The translations under genes were made by a program, and so were the position numbers. The notes under the pieces are model-generated. The model was not told the origin of the DNA. It saw nothing but the letters and a program-made list of their open reading frames with translations, and did not search any database. From assembly GCF_030063285.1 (NCBI RefSeq), contig NZ_JASISU010000002.1:186001-250000 (forward strand): a stretch of 64,000 nt of DNA, read 5' to 3'. This document shows positions 8,202 to 15,134 of this stretch, in pieces (position 1 is the first letter of the stretch; each line of letters opens with the position of its first letter). The stretch is from Pseudarthrobacter sp. PS3-L1 (GTDB lineage: Bacteria > Actinomycetota > Actinomycetes > Actinomycetales > Micrococcaceae).

Positions 8202-9446
8202 ATGACTGAACTGATCCCCAAATCCGCTCATAGCGCTGGGCGCCTCCTTAATGGCCGATACAGGCTTGAGGAGCGCATCGGACAGGGCGCAATGGCAGTT
8301 GTCTACCGGGCTCGCGATGAACCGTTGGGTCGGACGGTCGCCGTCAAGTTATTCCGCGGAACCTCTGCGGATACGGCCTCTATGGCCCGGAATGCAGCGG
8401 AGACCCGTCTCTTGGCTGCCCTAAATCATCATTCTTTGGTGACGCTATTCGATGCCAGCATGGATTCGGACAATGATTCATATTTGGTGATGGAGTATGT
8501 CGAAGGTCCGACGCTAGCAGGACGTATCGCACTCGGTCCGATTGATCCTACTCTGGTCGCGGTCATGGTGCGTGACCTCGCCGAAGCCTTGCACGTCGTT
8601 CACCAGGCTGGTGTTGTCCACCGCGATATCAAGCCTTCTAATGTTTTATTGCGCCTTTCTCACACTCCTGGCGAAGGGTATCGAGCAACTCTGGCGGACT
8701 TTGGAATTGCATATCTCATGGACTCCACGAGGGTCACTACCCCAGGCACTCTCATTGGTACAGCCGCTTATCTCAGCCCGGAGCAAGTGCGAGGGGAGGC
8801 TCCGGCGCCCTCTTCGGATATCTATTCTCTCGGATTAGTTCTTATCGAATCGCTTACCGGAGAACGTGTATTTCTTCAGACTGGAACGCACGAAGTTGCC
8901 TTGGCGAGGCTTAGCAACAACCCCCGTGTTCCATCAGAATTCGGCTACGCCTGGAAGTCACTGCTAGCAGCGATGACTGCACGTACCGCGGACCAACGGC
9001 CTACCGCCTTAGAAGTAATGATGGCCGTGCGCGGCTTTGTTCCTGGCGACACAGACCCAACGATCACCGGGGTCATCGCGGATCCGACTTCAGACTTCAC
9101 TGCCCCTGCCGCCGCACCGGGTACAACCGAGAATATTCTGGCAACCACGCCGACCGAGTCCGAATTCAACCAGCGACCGCACCTGCCCGATCCGAACGCA
9201 ATCGAAAATGCCCCCGGGACGAGGCCCGTCCCCGATCCGGCTGTGGCTAACACTAAGAGAAGGTCTACATGGCGCGTTGTGGCTGCCTTGGGTGCGGTAG
9301 TCATTGCTGGCCTCGTGGTCGCAGCACTGATTTGGATCACTGGAACGCCACCGGCCAACGAACCCACCCCCGCTCCAACTCTTCCGTCCCTCACCGAGCC
9401 GCTAAACACCCACATGAACCAGCTGTTAGAAGCCGTGAAACCATGA
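8202..9446 (+). CDS. Membrane-anchored Ser/Thr protein kinase
   Basis: The 414-residue protein begins with a complete Hanks-type kinase domain (about residues 18-275): glycine loop GQGAMAVVY, invariant Lys in VAVKLF, catalytic loop HRDIKPSN, metal-binding DFG and activation segment ending in SPEQ. A Pro/Ala/Thr-rich linker follows, then one transmembrane helix (about 367-390) and a short outside tail without PASTA repeats. It phosphorylates unknown proteins in response to an outside cue. The ATG at 8202 is chosen because it starts 24 residues before the glycine loop. Its stop overlaps the next lipoprotein gene by four bases, suggesting a functional pair. Confidence 0.88.
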   Translation: MTELIPKSAHSAGRLLNGRYRLEERIGQGAMAVVYRARDEPLGRTVAVKLFRGTSADTASMARNAAETRLLAALNHHSLVTLFDASMDSDNDSYLVMEYVEGPTLAGRIALGPIDPTLVAVMVRDLAEALHVVHQAGVVHRDIKPSNVLLRLSHTPGEGYRATLADFGIAYLMDSTRVTTPGTLIGTAAYLSPEQVRGEAPAPSSDIYSLGLVLIESLTGERVFLQTGTHEVALARLSNNPRVPSEFGYAWKSLLAAMTARTADQRPTALEVMMAVRGFVPGDTDPTITGVIADPTSDFTAPAAAPGTTENILATTPTESEFNQRPHLPDPNAIENAPGTRPVPDPAVANTKRRSTWRVVAALGAVVIAGLVVAALIWITGTPPANEPTPAPTLPSLTEPLNTHMNQLLEAVKP

Positions 9447-10018
9447 CGACACGCACACGGGCACTACTTGTCGGAATAGCACTAGCCGGTTTTCTGGTCG
9501 GGTGCACCCCGAACCCGGAAGAGCTGAACGTCTCAGCCAGCCAAAACATGCAAATTAGCGTCACCGCCGCAGCCAACCAAGCCGCCACTGGTGACACAGA
9601 TGGAGCCCTTCGCAGCCTCCAGCGCCTGCAAGACCAGTTGACGAAAGCGATCGAATCCCAACAGGTCACTGCCAAGCGCGGTGCGAAAATTCAGCAGTCC
9701 CTAGACCTTGTGCAAGCCGACCTGCAATCCACCAAAGTCGCACCGGAAACTGTTAGCGACATACCATCCCCCCTCCAGACACCCGGCCCTGTCGATAGTC
9801 CGGTGGGTGGTGTGGTGCCTGGCATGGCCGATAGTCCGGTGGGTGGTGTGGTGCCTGGCATGGCCGATAGTCCGGTGGGTGGTGGGGTGCCTGGCGTAGC
9901 CGATAGCCCAAAGACCTCGCAAGATAAAACCGCCAACAACGGGAAACAAGGCGATAAGGTCAACGGCGGTAATGGGAACAACGGTAATAATGGGAATGGG
10001 AAGAATAAGGAGAAGTAG
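9443..10018 (+). CDS. Lipoprotein with tandem repeats, paired with the kinase
   Basis: The 191-residue product has a lipobox (LAGFLVGC, Cys 21), so it should be lipid-anchored outside the membrane. Residues about 25-100 are predicted helical, with TGDTDGALRSLQRLQDQL. Next come three 12-residue repeats (DSPVGGVVPGMA and variants) encoded by 36-bp direct repeats. The end is an Asn/Gly/Lys-rich disordered tail (GNGNNGNNGNGKNKEK). The ATG overlaps the kinase stop (ATGA), so it is translationally coupled and could be the kinase's extracytoplasmic partner. That role is inference; no family is recognised. Confidence 0.75.
   Translation: MTTRTRALLVGIALAGFLVGCTPNPEELNVSASQNMQISVTAAANQAATGDTDGALRSLQRLQDQLTKAIESQQVTAKRGAKIQQSLDLVQADLQSTKVAPETVSDIPSPLQTPGPVDSPVGGVVPGMADSPVGGVVPGMADSPVGGGVPGVADSPKTSQDKTANNGKQGDKVNGGNGNNGNNGNGKNKEK
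9794..9901 (+). repeat. Three 36-bp tandem direct repeats inside the lipoprotein gene
   Basis: Units start at 9794, 9830 and 9866, each beginning GATAGTCCGGTGGGTGG; a partial fourth unit starts at 9902. Units one and two are nearly identical, so slippage could change the copy number in frame (12 codons per unit). Confidence 0.85.
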
Positions 10019-10617
10019 CAGCGCATCGATCACGCCTGGGCTCGTATTCGATGAGCGGGAGAATGCCGTGTCGGTCTGTTATGTGATTGTCTGAGGCGCC
10101 CGCAATATAGAAGCAAGGAAGTCGATCGCGGATCCACCGATGCAATCCTTGTCGAGCCACTTGCCTTGTCGAACCACTCGGGGAGGGGCGCCGGTCCGGC
10201 AATTTTTGCAAGCAAGACAATGAGTCCTTCCACGTCCACCACCATGCATCAGAACGCCGTGGTTGAATCGCGATGTACGGATGCCTGTTCATCAGCGGAG
10301 CACCGCGCAGCCTGACGAGGCCTATCCCGTTGGTCCGCTAGCGCGAACCCCACAGAATGGGATTTCTTCTATGACCAGCGCCGTCTTTTTAGCTGGCGCC
10401 ACAGGTGACTTGGGTCAGCGCATGGTCGGTGAGCTCTTGCTGGCATACCACTGGCGCCACTTTTGGTCTCTAGGGTGCCTAACGATTCATCAGGCGCAGG
10501 CCATCGTGGCTAGTGACCCGCCCTTACCGGGGTGGATATGTCGCCATGATTCTCAGGATCGAAAAGAGCGCGCTCCTTGGACCATGTCCGAGTCATCGGT
10601 CAAAGCGGAGCACGGGC
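10019..10617. other. Decayed stretch without an intact gene
   Basis: Apart from a 23-codon remnant of an NmrA-like gene at 10371, no intact gene is seen. On the minus strand about 10040-10170 one frame reads protein-like (for example FYIAGASDNHITDRHGI) but has no good start or family and may be another remnant. Confidence 0.4.
10371..10439 (+). pseudogene. N-terminal fragment of an NmrA/SDR-type NAD(P)-binding protein
   Basis: The ATG at 10371 starts MTSAVFLAGATGDLGQRMV, the first strand and glycine-rich dinucleotide-binding loop of NmrA-like atypical short-chain dehydrogenases (VFLAGATGDLG). After about 23 codons the similarity stops abruptly and the rest of the frame looks random. It is a truncated leftover of a gene cut by recombination or an element. 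Confidence 0.5.
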
Positions 10618-10851
10618 CTATGCCCGAGGTGCGTCCATCTGGAACCCGCACGCGCACCTGAGCACGTCATCGAAAGGCTGAAGGGGAGTCTCGGTTGATA
10701 CTGCAACGCGGACATCCGGCACCCGGAGGTATTCCATAGGTTCACCGCAATGGATGAAGTGCCCTCCGCTAGAGAGGACGGAAATACCAGCAGATCCGGA
10801 AATCAGAGTTGTAGGACCATGGTGTTCCGCGAGGGGCACGTCGATGCTCAT
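10618..10851 (-). CDS. Small protein with a possible zinc ribbon
   Basis: The 77-residue product contains HCGEPMEYL at about residues 34-42 and CACGFQMDAP near its end. The spaced Cys residues (C35, C68, C70) with a nearby His suggest a zinc ribbon or knuckle. The ATG at 10849-10851 overlaps the stop of the upstream small gene (ATGA), so the two are translationally coupled. Small zinc-ribbon proteins often bind nucleic acid or protein partners, but no family is recognised and the role is open. Confidence 0.55.
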   Translation of the reverse strand: MSIDVPLAEHHGPTTLISGSAGISVLSSGGHFIHCGEPMEYLRVPDVRVAVSTETPLQPFDDVLRCACGFQMDAPRA

Positions 10852-11105
10852 AACAAAGTTCCCCATGAGGTGGTGAGGTAGTCCAAAGCTGCCGGGCCCT
10901 TCATTCGAAGACCGTTGTTGGATCCCGCAGGGATGCGTGTCTTCATCGCTGACCAGAAGGTTCTTTCGCTCCCTGGCACCTGACCGTAGAGAGAGCACCA
11001 GCTCAAGTAAAGGCCGTAGAGCGGTTCGCGTTTGAGAGTGGCCTGATCACGTGCACCTGGTGCAGTGGCTTCACTCAGGAATGAATCGAAATGTGTAGCG
11101 TTCAC
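10848..11105 (-). CDS. 85-residue small protein, paralogue of the one at 18026
   Basis: Using the GTG at 11103-11105, the product is exactly as long as the plus-strand protein at 18026-18283, and the two align without gaps (about 31 of 85 identical by eye). Shared positions include F-L-S-E-A near the start, L-x-R-E-x-L-x-G-L-Y-x-S-W-C in the middle and a C-terminal N-x-x-L-x-M-x-G-x-A-A-x-D-Y. The L-Y-x-x-W-C pattern recalls winged-helix ends of phage or plasmid primases, but this is only a resemblance. It is coupled to the zinc-ribbon-like gene downstream and divergent from the TetR gene, which may control both. Confidence 0.65.
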   Translation of the reverse strand: MNATHFDSFLSEATAPGARDQATLKREPLYGLYLSWCSLYGQVPGSERTFWSAMKTRIPAGSNNGLRMKGPAALDYLTTSWGTLL

Positions 11106-11246
11106 AGCGGTTCGCCTTTGAATCTTCACGGAGAAAACTGCCGCTGTGCTACAGCAGTGGATGGAACACGCTCCGTGTCCCTAGCGCTGAACTACCCCAC
11201 TAGAAGGGGAATCCGAGGCGGGGCGCGTGTGCACCATAGAGAATAT

Positions 11247-11274
11247 CTCTACACTGTAGACATTACGCGTAGAG
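11247..11274. promoter_or_regulatory. Candidate TetR operator
   Basis: CTCTAC at 11247-11252 faces GTAGAG at 11269-11274, and a smaller palindrome TCTAC-ACT-GTAGA lies at 11248-11260. It sits between the tetR-type gene and the divergent 85-residue gene, the usual place for autoregulation and control of a divergent target. Confidence 0.45.
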
Positions 11275-11304
11275 TCGAGGTATGGCAACAAAAGGGTACG
11301 TTGC

Positions 11305-12051
11305 ATGGGAGCACCAACAACCGAAAGGACTTCAGGCATGGCGACAACTAGCCAAGGTCCAGGCAGAGAGACCCTTAAAGGCGCTGGGGCGCGAAAAGGT
11401 CGGTTGAACCGCACCATGGTGCTCGAAGCTGCGCTTGCCCTCATTGATTCCGGGGGCCTTGATGGGTTCACCATGCGTGGGCTCGGGCAAGCCTTGGGCC
11501 GTGATCCTATGGCCCCTTACCGGTATGCGGCGAACCGATCCGAGTTACTCGACGGTGTCACCGAAATCGTTTTGGACCGGGTGCACGTCGACGCAGCGGA
11601 TCCAGACTGGCAAGGACAACTCCGTCATATCGCCCATAGTCTTCGGTCGCTGGCCTTGGCGCACCCGAACACTGTTCCGTTGTTAGTGAGCCGGCCGTTG
11701 TCGGTGCCACTGAGCCTTCGACCCCTGGGGACTATCCGTCCTTTAGAGAGGATCCTGGACCTGCTGATCACTGCAGGCTTTGAACCCACCAGCGCGCTCC
11801 ACATATACCGCGCCTACTACGGGTTCCTGTACGGGCATATCCTCAACGAACTTCAGGAATACGTTGTCGATCCCGATGAACATGAAATGGTCCTTCGGCT
11901 AGGCCTGCACCGACTCCCTCCTAAAGAATTCCCTCGGCTCCGGGCCCTAGCTGCTGAACTCTCGAACTATGACGGAGAAGCTGAACTCAACCAAGGACTC
12001 GGCATCCTTCTCACCGGCCTCGCAGCCAGGCTTGCTCCCCTCCCAAACTGA
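11305..12051 (+). CDS. TetR/AcrR family transcriptional regulator
   Basis: The 248-residue protein has a TetR-type helix-turn-helix at about residues 38-82, with GLDGFTMRGLGQALGRDPMA then PYRYAANRSELLDG. A helical ligand-binding domain follows, of the type seen with C-terminal TetR_C_1-like folds (DLLITAGFEPTSALHIYRAY). It probably represses by binding a palindrome until a small ligand is bound; a candidate operator lies just upstream. A second in-frame ATG at 11338, with AAAGGA before it, is an equally possible start. No transporter or enzyme gene follows, so the only visible nearby target is the divergent small gene pair. Confidence 0.85.
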   Translation: MGAPTTERTSGMATTSQGPGRETLKGAGARKGRLNRTMVLEAALALIDSGGLDGFTMRGLGQALGRDPMAPYRYAANRSELLDGVTEIVLDRVHVDAADPDWQGQLRHIAHSLRSLALAHPNTVPLLVSRPLSVPLSLRPLGTIRPLERILDLLITAGFEPTSALHIYRAYYGFLYGHILNELQEYVVDPDEHEMVLRLGLHRLPPKEFPRLRALAAELSNYDGEAELNQGLGILLTGLAARLAPLPN

Positions 12052-12375
12052 ACCCAATCACAAGGACACATTTCACCGCATCATCACTATTGCTTCTTGG
12101 GGAACGACGGCGAGATTCTCATGGGTAGGGGGGTACTCTTTGGTCAACATTGAGAAAAGTAGTAGCCCTTCACGGGTGATCTTTTTGTCTCGCCAGCCCC
12201 TCCCGAAAACCGCTAGCCGGGACAATGACCTTAATAATTGTTTGGAAGGATTTTCCCGTCATTACATCCGGATTGACGAATGTGATTGGCAGGGCTGAAT
12301 GCAACGGAGAAAACAAACGACTGAGCGGTCGAAACCTCAGCGAGTTCGGCCGCTCAGGGATTGACAAAAGCTCAG
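12052..12375. other. Non-coding stretch after the TetR gene, with one hairpin
   Basis: No gene is recognised. CTGAGCGG (12321-12328) pairs with CCGCTCAG (12350-12357) and may be a terminator for the convergent genes on either side, although a T-tract is absent. Confidence 0.4.
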
Positions 12376-12614
12376 CTATTTGACGTTGCTTTTATTGCGT
12401 CCGGTGGTAGCCCAGTAAAGTTCGGCAACAACTAGGCCACCGATTATGGACAGTCGCCAAGGTCCTGGGCCCCAGAACGACATCTGGTCCTTCTGAAGAG
12501 CCTGTCACCGATCCATCCACCGGCAATGGCATCAACGACACCAAGGATGACGCTCGTGACCCAATCGCCGCGTACCCGTCCTGGCATGACTGTCTTCACA
12601 ATGACGAAGCTCAT
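12376..12614 (-). pseudogene. GlsB/YeaQ/YmgE-type membrane protein, truncated and frameshifted
   Basis: On the minus strand the frame reads MSFVIVKTVMPGRVRGDWVT and VVDAIAGGWIGDRLF, the central signature of transglycosylase-associated small membrane proteins (GlsB/YeaQ/YmgE). After the Phe near 12495 the original sense continues in another frame as SFWGPGPWRLSIIGG and further, ending with TAG at 12376-12378. The first helix is missing, replaced by unrelated sequence. So the gene has lost its N-terminus and has one frameshift. Confidence 0.55.
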
Positions 12615-12651
12615 CCGCGACCCGGACATACCCCAGGGCCGGGGCAGTCCC

Positions 12652-12756
12652 ACCCCTATCGGTAATTTTGTGCACAAGGTTCAAGGTCTCCCGCATAGTC
12701 CGGCCCAAGCGGTCTAACGGAAGGACAACCGGCACGTCTCCGGCCCGAATCTGCAT
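12652..12756 (-). pseudogene. Serine-recombinase (resolvase) fragment
   Basis: About 35 codons on the minus strand encode AGDVPVVLPLDRLGRTMRET followed by a helix (LNLVHKITDRG). This is the conserved part of the resolvase/invertase catalytic domain around the D-R-L-G-R motif. Neither the N-terminal serine region nor the DNA-binding domain is present. Immediately downstream the sequence changes to a GlsB-like remnant, so this is a recombination scar. Confidence 0.6.
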
Positions 12757-12898
12757 TAGGGCCTCTATAAGTCATGACCGGGCGCGTGTTCCCCCTGATG
12801 TCTTTTCTGCGTGCTAGTAGTTCAGGTGCTGTGCCCGCAGTGGCTATGTCGTCCGGCTCCCGGGTTAAATCCAGTTTTGCTGTCGAGAGGCGAGCGGA

Positions 12899-13001
12899 GC
12901 CAATATCTGTTGCTGCATCGTACCGAAAACATGTTCCACGTGGAGTTTTGCGACGGGGTTTGGAATAGATGTGGGACTATCACTCGACCCGGAATCTAGC
13001 G
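12899..13001 (+). repeat. Dispersed repeat of about 100 bp, copy 2
   Basis: It aligns with 2701-2806, sharing CCAATATC, AAAACATGTTCCACG, GGAGTTTTGCGACG and TTTGGAATAGAT. A palindromic repeat (copy D) follows after 29 bases, as a hairpin also does after copy 1. The rest of the 12771-13106 interval holds no gene. Confidence 0.55.
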
Positions 13002-13030
13002 GTTTGGCCAGCGGGGGAGTGGTTCGGTCA

Positions 13031-13062
13031 GGAGTGTTCTAGTTTCAAGGAACTGGAACACT
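13031..13062. repeat. Palindromic dispersed repeat, copy D
   Basis: GGAGTGTTCTAGTTTCAAG is followed by GAACTGGAACACT. It is the most symmetrical member: AGTGTTC-T-AGTT pairs with AACT-G-GAACACT around TTTCAAGG, with a T-G pair. It lies 44 bases from the stop of the minus-strand DUF4190 gene and could serve as its terminator. Confidence 0.55.
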
Positions 13063-13106
13063 ACATGCTGGACCTCAGTTGTTCTGTCCAAAAAGGCGGG
13101 CGGAAA

Positions 13107-13391
13107 CTACGTTGACAAAGCATGGAGTACGCCCAGATACGAGATTACGGCCAGCACACCAACCCCGTAGCCAAGGACTAGGGGTGCAATCGCTTGCCAT
13201 CGTTCGCGCTGACTGTTCGATGAGATCTGCTGGAGTGCAACATGACCAGCTCCCACCGCAAAAATGGCCAGCATTACGAATCCGGCAAACCACATCCCGC
13301 CGACTGCTAGAACAGCCAAGACGATGGCAGCAAGAGACGGTTTGTTCAATCGACCTGTGGACGTATTGGCGGATACTTGGTTCGCGCTCAT
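13107..13391 (-). CDS. DUF4190-like membrane protein
   Basis: From the ATG at 13389-13391 the protein has 94 residues and two hydrophobic segments (about 22-45 and 68-92). Between them lies AIFAVGAGHVALQQISSN, the G-H-x-A-x-x-Q-I motif typical of DUF4190 small membrane proteins. Upstream in-frame codons lack a ribosome site and are not used. The function of the family is not known. It is a single gene, convergent with the decayed region on its left. Confidence 0.7.
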   Translation of the reverse strand: MSANQVSANTSTGRLNKPSLAAIVLAVLAVGGMWFAGFVMLAIFAVGAGHVALQQISSNSQRERWQAIAPLVLGYGVGVLAVISYLGVLHALST

Positions 13392-13532
13392 TCTGGTTCC
13401 CCTAACCTCGTAAGTACCAATGAGCGGACCGGCCGCGGTGAGTGACAGGAGATCATGCACAATCTCACAGAAGTAGTGCCGACGAGACCACTAACGCACG
13501 GACCTTCTGTCGAGCCGCGCTCCATAAAATGA

Positions 13533-13562
13533 AGAGGGACACACCTAACGGTGTGGCCCTCT
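13533..13562 (+). terminator. Strong hairpin terminator
   Basis: AGAGGGACACACC pairs with GGTGTGGCCCTCT (one mismatch) around TAAC, followed by TTTC. Read on either strand it is a good hairpin. It sits between the minus-strand DUF4190 gene and the plus-strand SipW cluster. The rest of 13392-13872 contains no gene. Confidence 0.65.
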
Positions 13563-13872
13563 TTCGTCTGCTGTCATCGCTCCTGAAGAGTCTTGAGTCG
13601 TTCTTCGGCTGCGGTGTGTCTTGGATACTTCTAAAACTGTTCGGGTCGTCGTCCGGGTCCCGGTGATGGTGTTCCACCCGGTGTTGTGAAGGTTTATCAA
13701 ATGGAGGCAGCCTCTTAGTCAATCCGGGTCCTTTGGCCCTAGTGCAGGGCCTCTGGATACCTTAGATTCAGCAGCGGATATCAAATTACACTCGACCCCT
13801 GTTGCTTTTTTTGGGGGTGGATACTCCGGTGCCAGCTGCCGGCTCGGGTCTTTAGCACTGAATGGGGGATAA

Positions 13873-14505
13873 TTGTCAGTTTCGATTAGTACATCGGCCA
13901 ACAAACGATCAAGGAACCGAAAGGCCAAGGCCATTCTGGCTGGGGGTCTCGTTCTGGGTATAGGTGCGTCCATTGTCCTTGCCGCTTGGAATGACTCGGA
14001 GTTTGTAACGGGCACCTTCAGTGCCGGCCATTTTGCCGTCCAGGGCAGCACCGACGGTACAGCCTTTGCCGATCATGCCGCTGCTGCGGATGCCGCCACA
14101 TTGACCTTCTCAACGGGGTTCGACAAGATGAGCCCAAGCCAGACGGTGGCGGCTCCTTACGCGCTTCACTTAGACAAGGACACCGTCAACGATGCCACAG
14201 TCTCGGTTGCTACAGCTTCCGGTACCGGGACCGCCTCAAGCCTACTCACGTACGGAATTATTGCCGTTGACTCCGTCGCGGCCTGCACATCTACGGCTAC
14301 AGGCACCGCAACGATTGTCCCGACGGGCACGGCGCTGACAGCCGTTGCGGGCGCTGCCCCCTTTGGGCTGACGAAGCCCATTACGCCAGGCACGATTCCG
14401 GGCGCCAATGCCTTCTTGTGCTTGCAAGTCACCTCGAGTGCGTTACTCGTTCAAGGGACTTCGGCTGTGGTCACGTGGGAGTTCCGCGCAGAATCGCTTC
14501 CGTAG
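13873..14505 (+). CDS. SipW-dependent-type secreted protein 1
   Basis: The 210-residue product starts with a long basic region and the hydrophobic stretch AILAGGLVLGIGASIVLAAW, followed by NDSEFVTGTFSAG. This is the SipW-dependent signal-peptide signature seen in TasA/camelysin-like exported proteins. The rest is Ala/Thr/Ser-rich and beta-strand-like with two Cys, as in an extracellular structural protein. The start is a TTG at 13873 with GGGGGA just before it. It is the first of four tightly spaced genes that include the matching signal peptidase, which fits a surface or matrix fibre, although that role is inferred. Confidence 0.7.
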   Translation: MSVSISTSANKRSRNRKAKAILAGGLVLGIGASIVLAAWNDSEFVTGTFSAGHFAVQGSTDGTAFADHAAAADAATLTFSTGFDKMSPSQTVAAPYALHLDKDTVNDATVSVATASGTGTASSLLTYGIIAVDSVAACTSTATGTATIVPTGTALTAVAGAAPFGLTKPITPGTIPGANAFLCLQVTSSALLVQGTSAVVTWEFRAESLP

Positions 14506-14510
14506 CAGCA

Positions 14511-15134
14511 GTGGCCAAGCATATTGCACGGTTCCGGTACCAGCGCTTCACCCGTGGGAGGGCGATCCTTGCAGGAGCCCTCGTCCTTGGACTCGGCGCG
14601 ACGATGGTTCTTGCCGCCTGGACTGATTCGGAGAACGTGAAAGGTGCCTTCAGCGCGAGCACATTCAACACCGAATCGAGCACCGTCTCCGGGGTGTGGG
14701 CGAGCAACACCACATCGCCGGGTGCTGGACTCGCGTTTAACGCGACGTCAATGTCGCCGACCGTATCCCTCTACGCCTGGGTGAATGTTCGTACGACAGC
14801 TGCTTCCTCTGTGGGCGGCTCTATCGCTCTTGCAAGTGCGTCAACATCCGGACCACTGGTTCCCGTGCTGGAATACCGGGCCGTGGGGACGAAGGCAGTT
14901 GGAACCATATGTGACGGGAGCGCATTTACCGGCACACCAGCTTTTATAGCAGGATCCTCTTCAACCTATTTGGCGGTGACCACAGTTGCGGTACCATCGG
15001 TCGCCTCTCCCATCACTGCGCCTGGCGGTGAACTCCGGTACTGCTTCGAGGTCAGGGTGCAGTCTGGGGCAGCCAATTCCTACCAGGGCCAGGCGGGAAC
15101 CGTTAATTGGCTCTTCACCGGAATATCCAACTAG
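14511..15134 (+). CDS. SipW-dependent-type secreted protein 2
   Basis: A GTG at 14511, five bases after the previous stop, gives 207 residues. The N-terminus (RAILAGALVLGLGATMVLAA then WTDSENVKGAFSAS) closely matches the previous protein, so the two are paralogues made by duplication. The mature part differs more and keeps two Cys (near TICDG and LRYCFEV), possibly one disulfide. It should be exported and cleaved by the signal peptidase encoded next. A longer in-frame start at 14418 would overlap the first gene and is rejected. Confidence 0.7.
   Translation: MAKHIARFRYQRFTRGRAILAGALVLGLGATMVLAAWTDSENVKGAFSASTFNTESSTVSGVWASNTTSPGAGLAFNATSMSPTVSLYAWVNVRTTAASSVGGSIALASASTSGPLVPVLEYRAVGTKAVGTICDGSAFTGTPAFIAGSSSTYLAVTTVAVPSVASPITAPGGELRYCFEVRVQSGAANSYQGQAGTVNWLFTGISN

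Noticed and set aside
9794..9937. Regular 36-bp repeats considered as a CRISPR array
   Set aside because: The units are directly adjacent without spacers and encode in-frame repeats of the lipoprotein.
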